From the NCBI GenBank assembly GCA_963281255.1, contig OY725494.1:695934-759933 (forward strand): a DNA stretch of 64,000 nt, written 5' to 3'. Position 1 is the first letter of the stretch. Each line of letters opens with the position of its first letter. This stretch comes from Aphrocallistes beatrix. Its lineage: Eukaryota > Porifera > Hexactinellida > Sceptrulophora > Aphrocallistidae. The position numbers and the translations under genes were made by a program. The notes beneath the pieces are model-generated. The model was given only the letters and a program-made list of their open reading frames with translations. It made no database searches and was not told where the DNA came from. This document shows positions 10,228 to 21,507 of the stretch, one piece after another.

Positions 10228-11396
10228 TTATCTTCTTCCATACAAATAACAGTGATTATTGTTCTCTATCAACCTTTCAATGTGAGACTGATTGCGATAA
10301 TATTTACCAATAGTTAATGCAGACTTTACATAAACTAAACTATTTCTTGCTGTGACAAGGATGAAGGGGACGACTGTTAAACTCAATCCCATCACCATTA
10401 GCACCAATTCTATCATGCCGATACTCTTGTCTAAAATCTCGATATAATTCGCTTTTTTTGGAGCTATGACTTGTTTAGCTTTGAAAATAATATCAAACCA
10501 ATCTTGTGGGTATGCTAGTATTAAATATGTGATTGAGTAGATTACAAATAGCGAAATGCTTAGCATAATGAAGAAAAGAGAGCTCAAGACGATACCAGAA
10601 CCAACTTTAAACTCCCAACTTGCCTTTTTATAGTATTGTACAATGTAATAGGGTTGATATTCTAGATTTTTGGCATCAAAATATCGTTTTCTTAGGTTTA
10701 AATTTGGTTTTCTAGCCGCACACAAGTAGAAACTAAGTTCGTATGTGTAGAATAATGGTAAAATAATCCTTTGAAAGATAATTGTGACACGTGGTAATCC
10801 CAGGATGAAAAAATCACTAAACGAATTGCTAGTCCAGTGAAAACAGGACAAAATTTCCATGTTGATGAGTAGAATTGATATTGATCGAGTAAATAAACTG
10901 TCAAAATCCGTAGAAGGCATATAATAAATAAGTATAGCGTTATTACGAAGGAAATAACATATTGGACCAAAATTTCCGATATATTTGCATATATTGGCAC
11001 TATGTTGATATTTATATCAATATTTAATTTGAATTTTGGAAAATGTGCAGGATGCCCAATTGCAATATCTTTGAAAAAGTTGAATAAAATAATTTGGCTC
11101 ATAATAAATATTATGATCCATTCCAGAAATGAAATTGCCAGGAGAAATTTCAACTTAATCAATTTCCTTTGACTATTCTTACTTTTAGTAATCCAATCAT
11201 CTGGCCTTAGATGTACTTTCTTCTCAATCAACTGTTTCTGATATTTCTTTTCCATTGCGATTTTATAGATGAAATATATTGCCCACAAAAGGTTCAAGAA
11301 GAATATTTCAAAAGATATAATGTTGTAAAACAATTCGTTTACTCCATCAGATACATTTCTAAATACATCCATAGAATTATGCTGAGTCGAATTCAT
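10228..11396 (-). CDS. Multipass membrane protein, 7TM family, one frameshift
   Basis: Two overlapping frames, 11396-10698 and 10920-10228, make one protein of about 389 residues. It aligns in layout with the intact 376-residue genes at 25906 and 33705. The first frame holds hydrophobic segments near residues 25-45, 80-105 and 140-165. The second holds IIFQRIILPLFYTYELSFYL, matching the paralogue IFERLIYPIILLVYF, then two further membrane segments. The frame must change between about 10915 and 10880, equivalent to one missing base; GATTTTGACAG is a candidate run. It has no signal peptide. I do not recognise the family from known receptors; a receptor-like topology is an inference. A deleted copy lies at 17590-17865. 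Confidence 0.7.
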
Positions 11397-11450
11397 ATTT
11401 TCGAATTATCCTTTATGTTATTTAATCCGAATAAAGATTATATATATACT

Positions 11451-11456
<6 letters not shown>

Positions 11457-11485
<29 letters not shown>
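11457..11485. repeat. (TA)n microsatellite
   Basis: A run of about 14 TA units lies just upstream of the 7TM gene. The duplicate copy near 17912 has a mariner-like MITE inserted in the matching TA-rich stretch. Confidence 0.85.
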
Positions 11486-11488
<3 letters not shown>

Positions 11489-11511
11489 ACACTCAATCTG
11501 TGTAATCTGTG

Positions 11512-11586
11512 ACTTCACGAAATTACTAGGTCTTTCGTGAAAAAAAACCCCACGCTCATTTCACGAAATGCCTAGTAATTTCGTGA
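11512..11586. repeat. Hairpin, TTCACGAAATTACTAGG arms
   Basis: TTCACGAAATTACTAGGT is mirrored by CCTAGTAATTTCGTGA, with a nested TTTCGTGAA/TTCACGAAA pair inside. It is probably a small foldback element. Confidence 0.6.
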
Positions 11587-11619
11587 GATCACTAGGCACT
11601 TCATGAAACCCCTAATTTC

Positions 11620-12368
11620 ACAATCTGACAGTAATATATACAAGTATATTTAGATAGTCGATAGGATGCGTAATCAGTGTAATGATTTCTTGTAAGTTCA
11701 ATTCATTAATGATTACAAAAATTATGATTTTGTTGTTTTTTTATATATCACCATGCTCAGTCTTACTTAGCTAAATTAATCTTTTACAAATCAAGTCATA
11801 TTGCTTGGTTTGTATTACTGCCTCTAAATCAAATTTCTATTTAATAGTATCACCTGCTTGAAATTTAAAATATATACAAAGTAAATTTAATAATTAGAAA
11901 TATATTAAATACAAAGGTATATTCATGCATATGATGATGATTTACACTATGAAAATTTATACTTTTTTGGACATTAGATAACATAGATCCAATTGCCAGC
12001 TTATGTATAAAACTATTGTTTACAGTAATTAGTTTCTAGTTTACTTACAACCATAATGTTAGTACATAAGTCAGGGTAACCAGTGTAGGGGTTCATTCGG
12101 GGGGGCACTCCCATTTTTCAAATTTATTGTTTCGATTTGGAGGAGTCATTTGAACATATGGAGGATTCATTTGAGGGGGCTCCCGGAAATTTGGGGTACT
12201 CACACTCCATTTGAGCATATGTAGTGTTTTGGCGATGAAAGATGTATGAATTGCATGGCCATATGAAGTGGTTACGGCTGTTAATGCCATGGCTTTTTTT
12301 TATAAACTGTATTAGTTCTATTGACGATTAGGTAGATGAGCCATACCACTTTTGATTAACTTTGTGAT
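11620..12368. other. Spacer, partly duplicated at 18390-18730
   Basis: 11640-11960 (GTAATGATTTCTTGTAAGTT and on) recurs at 18415-18720 as part of the 7TM locus duplication. 12080-12210 is G-rich low complexity. No gene seen. Confidence 0.5.
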
Positions 12369-12503
12369 CATAGGCGCCGAACCCGGGGGCTCGAGCCCCC
12401 CCTGGATTCGAAGATGGCCCATAGACGCAATACAAAGTTAGGACTGAGCCCCCCCCTGGAACTTCGAAATTGTCCTTAGATTTCGAAAAGTTCGGCGCCC
12501 ATG
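12369..12503. mobile_element. hAT-like MITE, GGCGCCGAAC family
   Basis: Ends CATAGGCGCCGAAC and GTTCGGCGCCCATG are inverted. Flanks TTTGTGAT (12361-12368) and TTTGTGAC (12504-12511) are an 8-bp duplication with one mismatch. Further copies lie at 51923-52185 and 58446-58584. Confidence 0.7.
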
Positions 12504-13009
12504 TTTGTGACAATGGTAATACCACTTTCTATGAGCTTCTGATGGCAATGAATTGTGCGTTTATTCTATGCAGTGGTAAATTTAAATAGATTATATTTTA
12601 TTTCTCTCAATTAGTAATTTTTAGTTGTTCGGCAATAAATCACTTTCTTCTGAATATGACCAATAATTTACCAATACTGACTGTGTCTTAAAATGTTTAG
12701 CACACTAATTTCAACGAACATCTAGGATCTCTTCAGTACTGTACCACAGTAGACTAGAATACGAAATTGAAAGGGTTTATTTTTTCCAATTTCAGGAATT
12801 TTATATAATCAATCCACAAAGCATTCTTTTGAAGAATGTGCTTTTTCAAAAACATTGTACTCATGAAAGTTGTTTCAAATTGTTAACATTTCCCTTCACC
12901 GGAAAAGTTCATTAAAAGTAAATAGTAATTGCAAAGCAAATGAAATATTTTTAGGAAACGAAAAAGATTGGATAGGTACTGCTCTGACATTGATGAAAAT
13001 GGCAATTTC
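12504..13009. other. AT-rich spacer
   Basis: No gene or element recognised. Confidence 0.4.
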
Positions 13010-13515
13010 TTATCTAATACTACGTTTGTTCGATTCTTATACATATTCTATTAAAATTTCAGCCTTCTATCTCCTATTAATGGCTGAGTTAAGCTCGAAT
13101 AACTGTGTTGCTTAACCTTTAAAAATGTGACAATGACGTCATAATTCCATGATGAGTCGACATTTTCGTCTGAGCTCAGAACTTACTGGAGCCATAGCCA
13201 AAAAACTCCCACATGCCAAAAATCAGCTTTCTGTGACTGACAGTTTCTTCAATCAATTCGTTACAGAGATATATATATACAGTCGACTCCGCTTAATAGG
13301 GCCACATCGGTCAGAGGACATTTTGCCCCGATTAAGCGGAGGACCTTATTAACCGAAAATATTTTGTATTAGCTTCTATGTGTGAGAGCTATTCCGGTCC
13401 TGCCAAAAGTGGCCCGATTAAGCGGCTGACCCGATTAAACAGTGGCCCTATTAAGCGGGGTCGACTGTATATATAAATAAATATACATTAATCGAGTTTT
13501 AATAGTAAGGATATA
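13010..13515 (-). repeat. Rep-A 5' part, interrupted by a Tigger-like MITE
   Basis: On the minus strand it runs from the end motif TATCCTTACTATTAAAACTC through TCTGTAACGAATTGATTG and TGACGTCATTGTCAC to GAAATTTTAATAGAATATG. The 13280-13467 element is inserted in its TA-rich tract. The GC-rich 3' end is missing. Confidence 0.75.
13280..13467. mobile_element. Tigger/pogo-like MITE (188 bp)
   Basis: The ends are CAGTCGACTCCGCTTAAT and ATTAAGCGGGGTCGACTG, with TA on both sides. The internal GATTAAGCGG motif is repeated near the right end. Ends of this type (CAGT-GA-CTCCGCTTAATCGG) are pogo/Tigger-like. Confidence 0.85.
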
Positions 13516-13519
13516 TATA

Positions 13520-13861
13520 CACTCGAACCTCTCTTATCCGGACCTCAGATATCCGGGCACCTCTCTCAACCGGGCAGCCCTTTCGACATTTAGTCAATAT
13601 ATTGTCCTATTTTCAAGTCAATTATTAACCACAATTCCAGCAATTATTATCATGTAATATTATTTTTTGACATTAATATGTAATTAGTAAAACTGTGGGT
13701 TTTGCGTACTCGTATATTGTCTTGGTACGTAAATATTATAGAATAACCTCATGTGCATAGACATGTTTTCGAATTATCCGGGCAAATTCTGTTATCCGGG
13801 CACCCTCTGTTATCCGGGCACCCTCCGGTCGGGCACTGCCCGGATAAGAGAGGTTCGAGTG
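13520..13861. mobile_element. Tigger/pogo-like MITE (342 bp)
   Basis: The ends are CACTCGAACCTCTCTTATCC and GGATAAGAGAGGTTCGAGTG with TA duplications (13518-13519, 13862-13863). TTATCCGGGCA is repeated near the right end. It follows directly on the Rep-A copy. Confidence 0.88.
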
Positions 13862-13863
13862 TA

Positions 13864-14458
13864 TATATATACAAGCATAATCGAGTTTTAACAGTATTGA
13901 TTCCCACAATTGGATAATTCAATAGGAGAGTCGAGTGCCCAATAATTTTAATCATCTCCCAAATTATTCAAAAAATAGTGTGAGGGCACATATATTCCTG
14001 TATTAAGATCGATGCATTCAAATTTTATTTCATATAGTACTTAAGAAATAGGTGGCATCCCAAATCGAATCCATAGAATTAATAATAAGACATCCAAAAT
14101 ATATACAGTTCTATACTTTTAATTAAATAATTATTGCAGCATTTCAAATTCCAAAATTGGGGGAAACCCCTAAATCGAATCAATACATTGAAAAAATGTG
14201 GGGTCACCCCCAAATAAAACCCTATAACCAGTGCCGCTACATTTCTTACACATACTTAGATTGGACAATATTTCTATTGTTGTATCGTGTCCCACTCAAT
14301 TATAAAACCCACACTTGTGTGAATATCTCAATGACCCAGATCAGTCCTGAACGACAAATAAAATGTATGGAGCAGATCTGACCGGGGCTATCGGTCCCGT
14401 CCAGGTTCAGGCTGCACCGCTGCATCTCAGATACTGATTAAGAAATATTTAAATATTA
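13864..14458. other. Spacer upstream of NHL gene
   Basis: No gene seen. It holds GGGGGAAACCCC and GGGGTCACCCCC short palindromic motifs near 14158 and 14200. Confidence 0.4.
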
Positions 14459-14578
14459 CCATTATATTTGAAAATATCTTAGAGGCAGAACTCATTCTTA
14501 TTGATTTATATGTTATTCCATTTTTTAAAAGAATCTAGAAATAATATAGTGATAAGTTCCGACTTAGAAGATTGTAAA

Positions 14579-15838
14579 ATGGCTACTCCTAATCCTACTC
14601 CACCAGGTCATGGAGAAGATAATTTTGTTCTACAACTGAAGAGAATTCGAGAACGAATCAAGCAGAAATTCACCGAATTGATTGATTGTGTGAAAGCGAG
14701 AGAATGTAAACTGTTGAAAGTGTTGGATGCCATTCTAGCATCTTATCACTCTTATCGAGATGAAGCTAGGAAGCAGAAAGAGAAGCAGCAAGCTATCGAA
14801 AAGACTGCTACCTTTTTAAAAGAAGAATTGAAAAGTTCCCCAGTCAAAGGAATGCACGAAACTTTGATAAAGCAAACTGAGAATGAACTCAACTCCATCA
14901 AATTTCCACTTGAACCTAAAATGGTCCATTTCGTCTGCGATAACAGCGAAGTGCTTACATATTTGAACACTTTGGGCAAACTGGTAGAAAAAGTAAGAGG
15001 TGGTGTTGACTATAAGAGTAAGATACATCCTGTTGTGAGCGTTTATGAGAGAGGAAATGGGATGGAACAGCTGCTGAGTCCATGTGGAGTCACAGTTGAT
15101 AATAAAACGGGCAAGATTTATATTGCAGATTGTGGTAATCACTGTGTGAAAGTTTTTGATAGCTCTGGCAAGATCTTATTCAAATTTGGAGATAGTGATG
15201 GTGAAGGAAAAATGTCACATCCTAGAGGATTAGTTATTAGTGAAGATAGAATCCTGATCTCCAATAGCCAACATTCTGAAAAATCTACTCATAGCATTCT
15301 TATTTATCAATTGAATGGCAGCTTTGTCTCAAGAATTGGGAAATTTGGGGATGGTAAGAATGAATTTAACTTCCCATGTGGTCTTGCTTGTAATGAATCG
15401 AATGGAGATATTTTCATTTGTGATTCTGGTAACAATCGTATTCAAATATTTTCAAAAAAAATTCAATTCAAATCTCAGTTTGGAGTTGAAAAACTCAAAC
15501 TTCCTTGTGATGTAAAATTGTCTAAAAAATACATTTTTATTCTGGATGAGTCTAATCCTTGTCTGCATTTGTATGACTTCAATCTCATTCTACGGAAGAG
15601 TGTCGTTTCTAATGGAATAGGAATGCAAGTTGTTGATTCTTTGTATTTCTTTATTGATTATTCTAACAATATTCTCATTTCTGACTGTGGTTCTAAATCT
15701 ATTCAAATCTTCAATCCTGAATTCAAATTGATTCATAAGATTTACACTTCTACTTATCCTATGGGAGTTGTTGCAGACAATCGAAGAAGAGTTATAGTAG
15801 TCTGCTCTGCTGATAAAGAATGTCTTCAGATATTTTAG
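14579..15838 (+). CDS. Coiled-coil/NHL-repeat protein (419 aa)
   Basis: A complete single-exon paralogue of the 8348 gene with the same plan. Coiled coil about residues 15-115 (RIRERIKQKFTELIDCVKAR). NHL propeller about 160-419 with blades such as SPCGVTVDNKTGKIYIADCG, LACNESNGDIFICDSGNNR and YPMGVVADNRRR, ending ECLQIF. No RING or B-box. An in-frame ATG 69 bases upstream (14510) would add 23 residues, but all paralogues start at the MATPNPTPP position, so I chose 14579. Its 3' flank resembles that of the 1-265 gene, suggesting a recent duplication. Cytosolic location and a binding role are inferred from the fold. Confidence 0.93.
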   Translation: MATPNPTPPGHGEDNFVLQLKRIRERIKQKFTELIDCVKARECKLLKVLDAILASYHSYRDEARKQKEKQQAIEKTATFLKEELKSSPVKGMHETLIKQTENELNSIKFPLEPKMVHFVCDNSEVLTYLNTLGKLVEKVRGGVDYKSKIHPVVSVYERGNGMEQLLSPCGVTVDNKTGKIYIADCGNHCVKVFDSSGKILFKFGDSDGEGKMSHPRGLVISEDRILISNSQHSEKSTHSILIYQLNGSFVSRIGKFGDGKNEFNFPCGLACNESNGDIFICDSGNNRIQIFSKKIQFKSQFGVEKLKLPCDVKLSKKYIFILDESNPCLHLYDFNLILRKSVVSNGIGMQVVDSLYFFIDYSNNILISDCGSKSIQIFNPEFKLIHKIYTSTYPMGVVADNRRRVIVVCSADKECLQIF

Positions 15839-16139
15839 TTCTGCTTATTTTGAGTTGGATGCGGTTTCCTTCTGTTCCATTCTTTCTATTTATTAAATTT
15901 TTAGATTTTATGTGGAAAACATTACCTTTACTAATATTCTCCTATTAACTCTCAAACCTGTTTGTTTATTATGTTAATCTCTCTTTTAGTTATGTATTTA
16001 CATTAGGATATAATCGAATGACTCAATTTATAGATTTTCTTTCGAATAAAGTATAGTAAAAGTGTGTATCTCACCTATCAGGATTTAATGAACGAAATTT
16101 AGTGAGAATTTTTCGATTTATTTTTTCATTTTCTCGACG
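15839..16139. other. 3' flank of NHL gene
   Basis: AT-rich sequence resembling the flank after base 265. It contains AATAAA-type signals (e.g. CGAATAAAGTATAG near 16043) that could serve polyadenylation. No gene. Confidence 0.4.
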
Positions 16140-16690
16140 AGTATATGCAAACTTTGATGAATCAAGGCATATTATAAACAAGCGCGCTTCGCTTGTTTGC
16201 GCTGCGGGGCTGGCGGACACTTCGTGTCCGCCGGAGGCTCCCTTCGGTCGCCTGGAGGTGACATTGGTTAATTAAACGGGATATATCATCTCTAAATATG
16301 TCCATCTTAGTTTTAAAATCGATATCACTCGAAAAAACACCAAATTTGTCAATTTTTAAAATTTTGATGAGTAATGATGACGTCATAGCAAAGTGATGAG
16401 TTATCATTTTTTGATGATAGTTGTATCATATGTGAGACGTGTTAGTATACAGATTCTATTAAAATTTCAGCCTTCTATCTCCTATAATGGCTGAGTTATG
16501 CCCGAATAACTGTGTTGCTTAACTTTTAAAAATGTGACAATGACGTCATAATTCCATGATGAGTCGACATTTTGCTCTGAACTCAGAACTTACTGGAGCC
16601 ATAGCCAAAAGACTCCCACATGCCAAAAATCAGCCTTCTGCGCCCGGCAGTTTCTTCAATCAATTCGTTACAGATATATAGATATATACA
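16140..16690 (-). repeat. Rep-A, nearly full length
   Basis: The minus strand reads from GTAACGAATTGATTGAAGAA to the 3' GC-rich block with the palindrome GGCGGACACGAAGTGTCCGCC and AAGCGAAGCGCGCTTG near 16180. It lies head-to-tail with the next copy. Internal TGACGTCATCATT and TGACGTCATTGTCAC motifs are kept in every copy. Confidence 0.8.
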
Positions 16691-17280
16691 AGCGCGCTTC
16701 GCTTGCTTGCGCTGCGCGGCTGGCGGACACTTTGTGTCCGCCGGAGGCTCCCTTCGGTCGCCTGGAGGTGACATTGGTTAATTATAATGGAGATAACATC
16801 TCTGAATACGTCTGTCCTACTGTTCTAATCGATTTCACTCGAAAAGTCACCAAATTTGTAAATTTTAAAATTTTGATGAGTAATGATGACGTCATAACAA
16901 AGTGATGAGTCATCATTTTTTGATGATAGTTGCAGTGAGGTATGTTAGTATACATAATCTATTAAAATTTCAGCCTTCTATCTCCTATAATGGCGGAGTT
17001 ATGCCCGAATAACTGTGTTGCTTAACTTTTAAAAATGCGACAATGACGTCATAATTCCATGATGAGTCGACATTTTGCTCTGAGCTCAGAACTTACTGGA
17101 GCCATAGCCAAAAGACCCCCACATGCCAAAAATCAGCTTTCTGCGCCTGGCAGTTTCTTCAATCAATTCGTTACAGATATATATATATATATATATATAA
17201 ACAATAATCGAGTTTTAATAGTAAGGATATATATATAAATACTATACAATAATCGAGTTTTAATAGTAAGGATAAAGGTT
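16690..17280 (-). repeat. Rep-A, full-length copy with doubled terminal motif
   Basis: This is the second tandem copy, from the GC-rich 3' hairpins (GGCGGACACTTTGTGTCCGCC at 16720-16740) to a (TA)n tract and the end motif AATCGAGTTTTAATAGTAAG, which occurs twice (17205-17228 and 17250-17273). Confidence 0.8.
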
Positions 17281-17589
17281 TTCAGCTTCCAGAGGTTTTG
17301 TCATTGGAGGCTGAAATTATCAATATAGCGCCTCTCGGATACCCAGGTGGATGACCCAGTCTGAAAATCCTGGCTACTACATTGCTGATACTCCTTCAAA
17401 AAATCCTGAGGAGAACCCCGCTGGCATATGGTAATAAACAAGTAGATATAGAAAATAATGAAGAAAATAATGCAAATAAATTGGCTATTATATGTACTTG
17501 TAGAACACTAATACTCAGTAAGATTATGAAAATCTGAAAAAGTAGAAAAATTGAAATTAACTTTTTTATATCAAAAATGCGAGTATTCC

Positions 17590-17865
17590 ACCTCTTTATA
17601 TTCTTCTATATACAAATAATAGTAATTATTGTTCTCTGACCATTCTTACTTTTAGTAATCCAATCATCTGGTCGTAGATGTGCTTTCTTCTCAATCAACT
17701 GTTTCTGATATTTCTTTTCCATTGCGATTTTATAGATTAAATATATTGCCGCAAAAGTGACAGGTTCAAGAGGAATATTTCAAAAGATACAATGTTGCAA
17801 AACAATTCATTTATTCCATTAGATACGTTTCTAAATACATCTATAGAATTATGTCGAATTCATAT
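17590..17865 (-). pseudogene. Internally deleted 7TM pseudogene
   Basis: The minus strand keeps the N-terminal region of the 10228-11396 gene (the stretch encoding EKKVHLRPDDWITKSK is recognisable near 17660-17700) and about the last 20 codons. Bases equivalent to about 10268-11170 are missing, so all but the first membrane segment is gone. Small indels break the frame and the ATG region is altered. The deletion joins at 17639-17645. It is non-functional. Confidence 0.75.
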
Positions 17866-17913
17866 TCTAATTATCCTTTATATTTATTAATCCAAATAAA
17901 GATTAGATATATA

Positions 17914-18375
17914 CAGTACCCGGACAAAAGTATTCGACCACCACAGAAACCGCCATACAAATAGTATTAAAGTGGGTCTATTCATAATGAATATGTTCTC
18001 AAACTGTAAAGAATACTCTATTTTTTATTTCAAATTCGTAATTTTAATTACTCATAATTGATAGCCTCAGCTTAATTACTAACTTCCAAGTTAATAAATA
18101 TCAACATTTGCTACTTGATGCTACTTGTCCCAGGGCACAGCCATTATATATGATGGCGTTTAGTGCCACAAAGTGGCAGAGGTTGATAATTTTCAACATA
18201 AGAATAGGTAATTGAGTTGAAACTCTCAATTATGAGTATTTAAAATGTGTAGATTACGAATTTGAACTAAAAAATAGAGTATTGTTTAAGGACATGTTCC
18301 TTTTTTAAAAGATCTAATTTAATACTATTTGTATGGAAGTTTTCGTGGTAGTCGAATACTTTTGTCCGGGTAGTG
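17914..18375. mobile_element. Palindromic mariner-like MITE (462 bp)
   Basis: Ends CAGTACCCGGACAAAAGTAT and its inverted copy ACTTTTGTCCGGGTAGTG, TA on both sides (17912-17913, 18376-18377). Long arms are nearly complementary throughout (GTATTCGACCACC / GGTAGTCGAATAC). Relatives lie at 39604-40582 and 51546-52298. Confidence 0.85.
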
Positions 18376-18759
18376 TATATACTATATGCATATATTTAGA
18401 TAGTCAATAGAATGCGAAATCAGTGTAATGATTTCTTGTAAGTTCAATTCACTGTTGATTACAAAAATAATGATTTTGGTTGGGTTTTTTTTAATAAAAC
18501 CTTGCTTAGTCTTACTAAGCTGAATTATTCTTTTACAAATCAGGTCATTATGCTTGGCATGTATTCTTGCCTCTAAATCAGATTTCTATCAATATTATCA
18601 CGTGTTTGAAATTTAAAATATGTAAAAAGGAAATTTAGTAATTAGAAATATTAAATTTAAATATATATTCATACATATGATGATGATTTACACTATGAAA
18701 ATTTATACTTTTTTAGACATTTGATAACATAAGGCAAAATTAAATTTACAAATTTGATA

Positions 18760-18910
18760 ATTTTTCGAGGGATATCGATTATAACAGTAATGCAGGCGTA
18801 TTAAAGATGTTATCTACCATAAAATTAATAAATTTGAGCCTAAGCAATCGAATTACGATTCCGGTGGACACAAAGTGTCCGCAAGCAAGCGAAGCGAGTT
18901 TATGTGTAAA
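18760..18910 (+). repeat. Rep-A 3' fragment
   Basis: TTTTTCGAGGGATATCGATT, then GGTGGACACAAAGTGTCCGC and AAGCAAGCGAAGCG. Confidence 0.7.
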
Positions 18911-19767
18911 AATAAGGCATTAGTCGATTCTCAAAAAGAGACTCGCGTTCCACATCGTGATTCAGCCTAAAATTACAATTATAATATTTGATCGGGTCTC
19001 GATCCTCTTAATGATCCTTCTTGTGTTTATTACGTATAGGCATTTAAATGTGGAATACCGTTAAAACTTTCTGAAAAGTATGTTAATTTACCTAAATTGC
19101 TGAGCGCGAATTCGTACTATGCCATCGCCACCCAAGCTAAAGTCGTAAAGTTTCTTTCTACTTTTTATTCTTATTTTATGTAGCACAATGAATGAATAAT
19201 GAGATAAATTAGATCAAAATTATTGCTCCGCAGATGGTTAGAATAGCTGTAGATCGATATTTCAGGGTCTAAGATTTGAATTCTTTTAGGTGGCGAGCCC
19301 CAGGTCCCAGATCCCCTTATTTGCTCGCTTCGCTCGCCCAGGATCCCCAATCACCTTTGCATTAATGCTGGTATTTTAATTCTAGGACAGTCGCATTTAA
19401 GTTGGCCTCCTTAAATTTAAATCTCTGGAGCCGCCACTAGTCATGATACCATGATAAGTTGGCATATTCGCCTGAAAGTCGAACTTGCTTGAAATATGAT
19501 AGAGTATAATAGAGCTCATATATTTAATTGACTAAACAACAATAACATATTTAATTAAGGATAATATAGTGAAGAAATATGATAAGTTAGTAGTCTCTAA
19601 TTCAATTAATAATAAATTATAACTATACTAATCACCTAAATACGCTAAATCAATATTAAGTAACTTCCAAATTAATAATAAGTTATAACTATACTGACAT
19701 CCTAAATATGCGAAATCAGTATTAAGTTACTTTTAGAGCATAATCCATTATTTAGCAATGTTTAATA
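18911..19767. other. AT-rich spacer
   Basis: No gene seen. Short direct repeats (AATAATAAGTTATAACTATA near 19670 and a similar block near 19610) and a fragment TTTGCTCGCTTCGCTCGCCC at 19320 are all I can point to. Confidence 0.4.
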
Positions 19768-20372
19768 TTATACTGTGCATAAATTGTTGATGCAATGTTG
19801 ATAGCCTTCTGGACAGTTATCACATGGATTTCCGTTTGTATAAGGCAGCTGTCCATAATAATTTCCACCAGGAGCATAATTGCATATGATGATTGTCCCA
19901 GAGCCTCCACATGCAGTTTGGTCCTTCATCGCACAGCCGACTTGAGCTGTTGTTGCCCAAACAATTTGAGTATAGTGACCACAAGTTCTCGTGCAACTAT
20001 CTTGGTTATAATTATAAAATTGTTCTTCATCAGCCCATATATTAATGGCCTGTTCGTAATCAGTCAAATATAACTTGCATAAAACAGATTTTCTCCCACA
20101 TAAGCTGACCAAGTGTTTTTTACACAGCCCTTATCCTTAGCAGCATTGGTTCTTTCTCGATTATGCCTAAATCCAGGACAGGAATCAAGGTAATCACTGG
20201 CAACACTCGCCAGACAATCGCTCCATTCAAGTGCGATCATGTTAGAAGCTGTCGGGGATACGTCGGCTCTTACTATGTTATGAAGATAAATAACTGCGTC
20301 TGCATCTGGATTAGTGTGTCCATATATGACGAAAAATGAAAGTAGAAATATGCTGAATAGTGCCAACTTCAT
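19768..20372 (-). CDS. Secreted CAP-superfamily (CRISP/PR-1-like) protein, one frameshift
   Basis: CAP proteins are secreted, disulphide-rich extracellular proteins. The frame from 20372 begins with a signal peptide (residues 1-20, MKLALFSIFLLSFFVIYGHT), then LHNIVRADV and LEWSDCLASVASDYLDSCPG, ending after VGENLFYAS. The frame from about 20075 down to 19768 continues with LTDYEQAINIW, the CAP1 signature GHYTQIVW, the CAP2 signature IICNYAPGGNYYGQ and a short cysteine-rich tail. Together about 200 residues. The break near 20065 is one missing T in a T run; adding it would join SYI to LTDY. It could be a sequence error or a recent pseudogene. It is not assigned as a toxin; CAP family members have many roles. 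Confidence 0.85.
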
Positions 20373-20621
20373 CAGAATTTGAAGAGGAATTATGGTAGTA
20401 ATGGTTACTCGAAATAATTAATTATATGACCCAAATATTGTGATTTTCTAGAAATTCTGAAATGAATTTATACTTTTTTGCAATACTTTTTGATGACCAA
20501 TGAATTTTATGAATTAATGTTTGTGCCTGGAAATGTATACTATGTGATCTATTCATTAGAATAGCTTCAGGTAGTATGTATTAGACCACTTTACACCTGG
20601 TGACTACGGCTTTGAGGTATA
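20373..20621. other. Spacer upstream of CAP gene
   Basis: AT-rich; presumably contains the CAP promoter, but no motif is clear. Confidence 0.35.
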
Positions 20622-21185
20622 TTTTAGTTCTTTCAAGACTTTGTTTCTTCTCTTCCTGTTTTTTGAATCTCATCTCGACTAGAGTGATAAGATCCTAGAA
20701 TTAATTTTGTTAACATCATATTAATTAATCAAGGAATTCTTGTGTATTCTTTAACAAATTCCTAGGTGTTTTCACTGATTGCTTATATTTACAAATTAGG
20801 CGAGATACTCGTGAACTATATCAAACAATAATTTATTGTTTAAATCGAACCCAGAAAATGGTTATTCTCATCTGTTTAATTATTTGTCACGATTTATTAT
20901 TGTATAATTTTGTATGGTTCATGTGATCAACTAGGATTACCATCAATTCTTCAAGAATAAATTACTTGATATAAAAGTTTTGCTATCTTTGAAACCTTGT
21001 GGATAAACAATATAAGCAATCAGTGAAAACACCTAGGAATTTGTTAAAGAATACACAAGAATTCCTTGATTAATTAATATGATGTTAACAAAATTAATTC
21101 TAGTATCTTATCGCTCTTGTCGAGATGAGATTCAAAAACAAGAAGAGAAGAAAGAGAAGAAACAAGGTCTTAAAAGGACTCCAAA
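20622..21185. repeat. Inverted duplication of NHL-gene 5' region
   Basis: 20622-20791 and 21009-21185 are near-identical inverted copies separated by about 217 bases. Each arm contains the NHL coiled-coil coding piece (CTCGTCGAGATGAGATTCAAAA-like) plus non-coding flank with ACACCTAGGAATTTGTTAA. Confidence 0.85.
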
Positions 21186-21507
21186 ATTAGGAAATAAGGA
21201 AGATGTAAGATTGAATTTAATGCTCCACGTGGTCTTGCTTGTAATGAATCGAATGGAGATATTTAGTATATTTGTGATAATGGTAACAATTGCATACTTT
21301 CTGAAGAACTTAACAATTCAAACAATTCAAATCTTATTTGGTGTTGATAAACTCAAATTTCTTTGTGATTGAAACTGTCAAGAGAATAAATTTTTATTCT
21401 GGATGAGTCTAATCCTTGTATACATTTGTATGACTACAATCTCATTTTACAGAAGAGTATCGTTTCTAGAGAAGGAATGCAAGTTATTCGTTCTAATTGT
21501 TTCTACG
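21079..21507 (+). pseudogene. NHL-family pseudogene, internally deleted
   Basis: The order of fragments matches an intact NHL gene with big pieces missing. A coiled-coil piece (SYRSCRDEIQKQEEKK) comes first, then a jump to the APRGLACNESNGDI blade (frame change, stop after it), then FILDESNPCIHLYDYNLILQ and SREGMQVIRSNCF. The promoter-proximal start and the C-terminal blades are gone. It ends at the hairpin at 21508. Confidence 0.88.

Larger units (their letters stand above)
17350..18730 (-). repeat. Duplicate of the 10000-12040 7TM locus
   Basis: Sequence from about 17375 matches 10010-10265, then jumps to match 11171-11450, and after the inserted MITE matches 11640-11960. The duplication therefore includes both flanks of the 7TM gene with most of its body lost. 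Confidence 0.75.
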
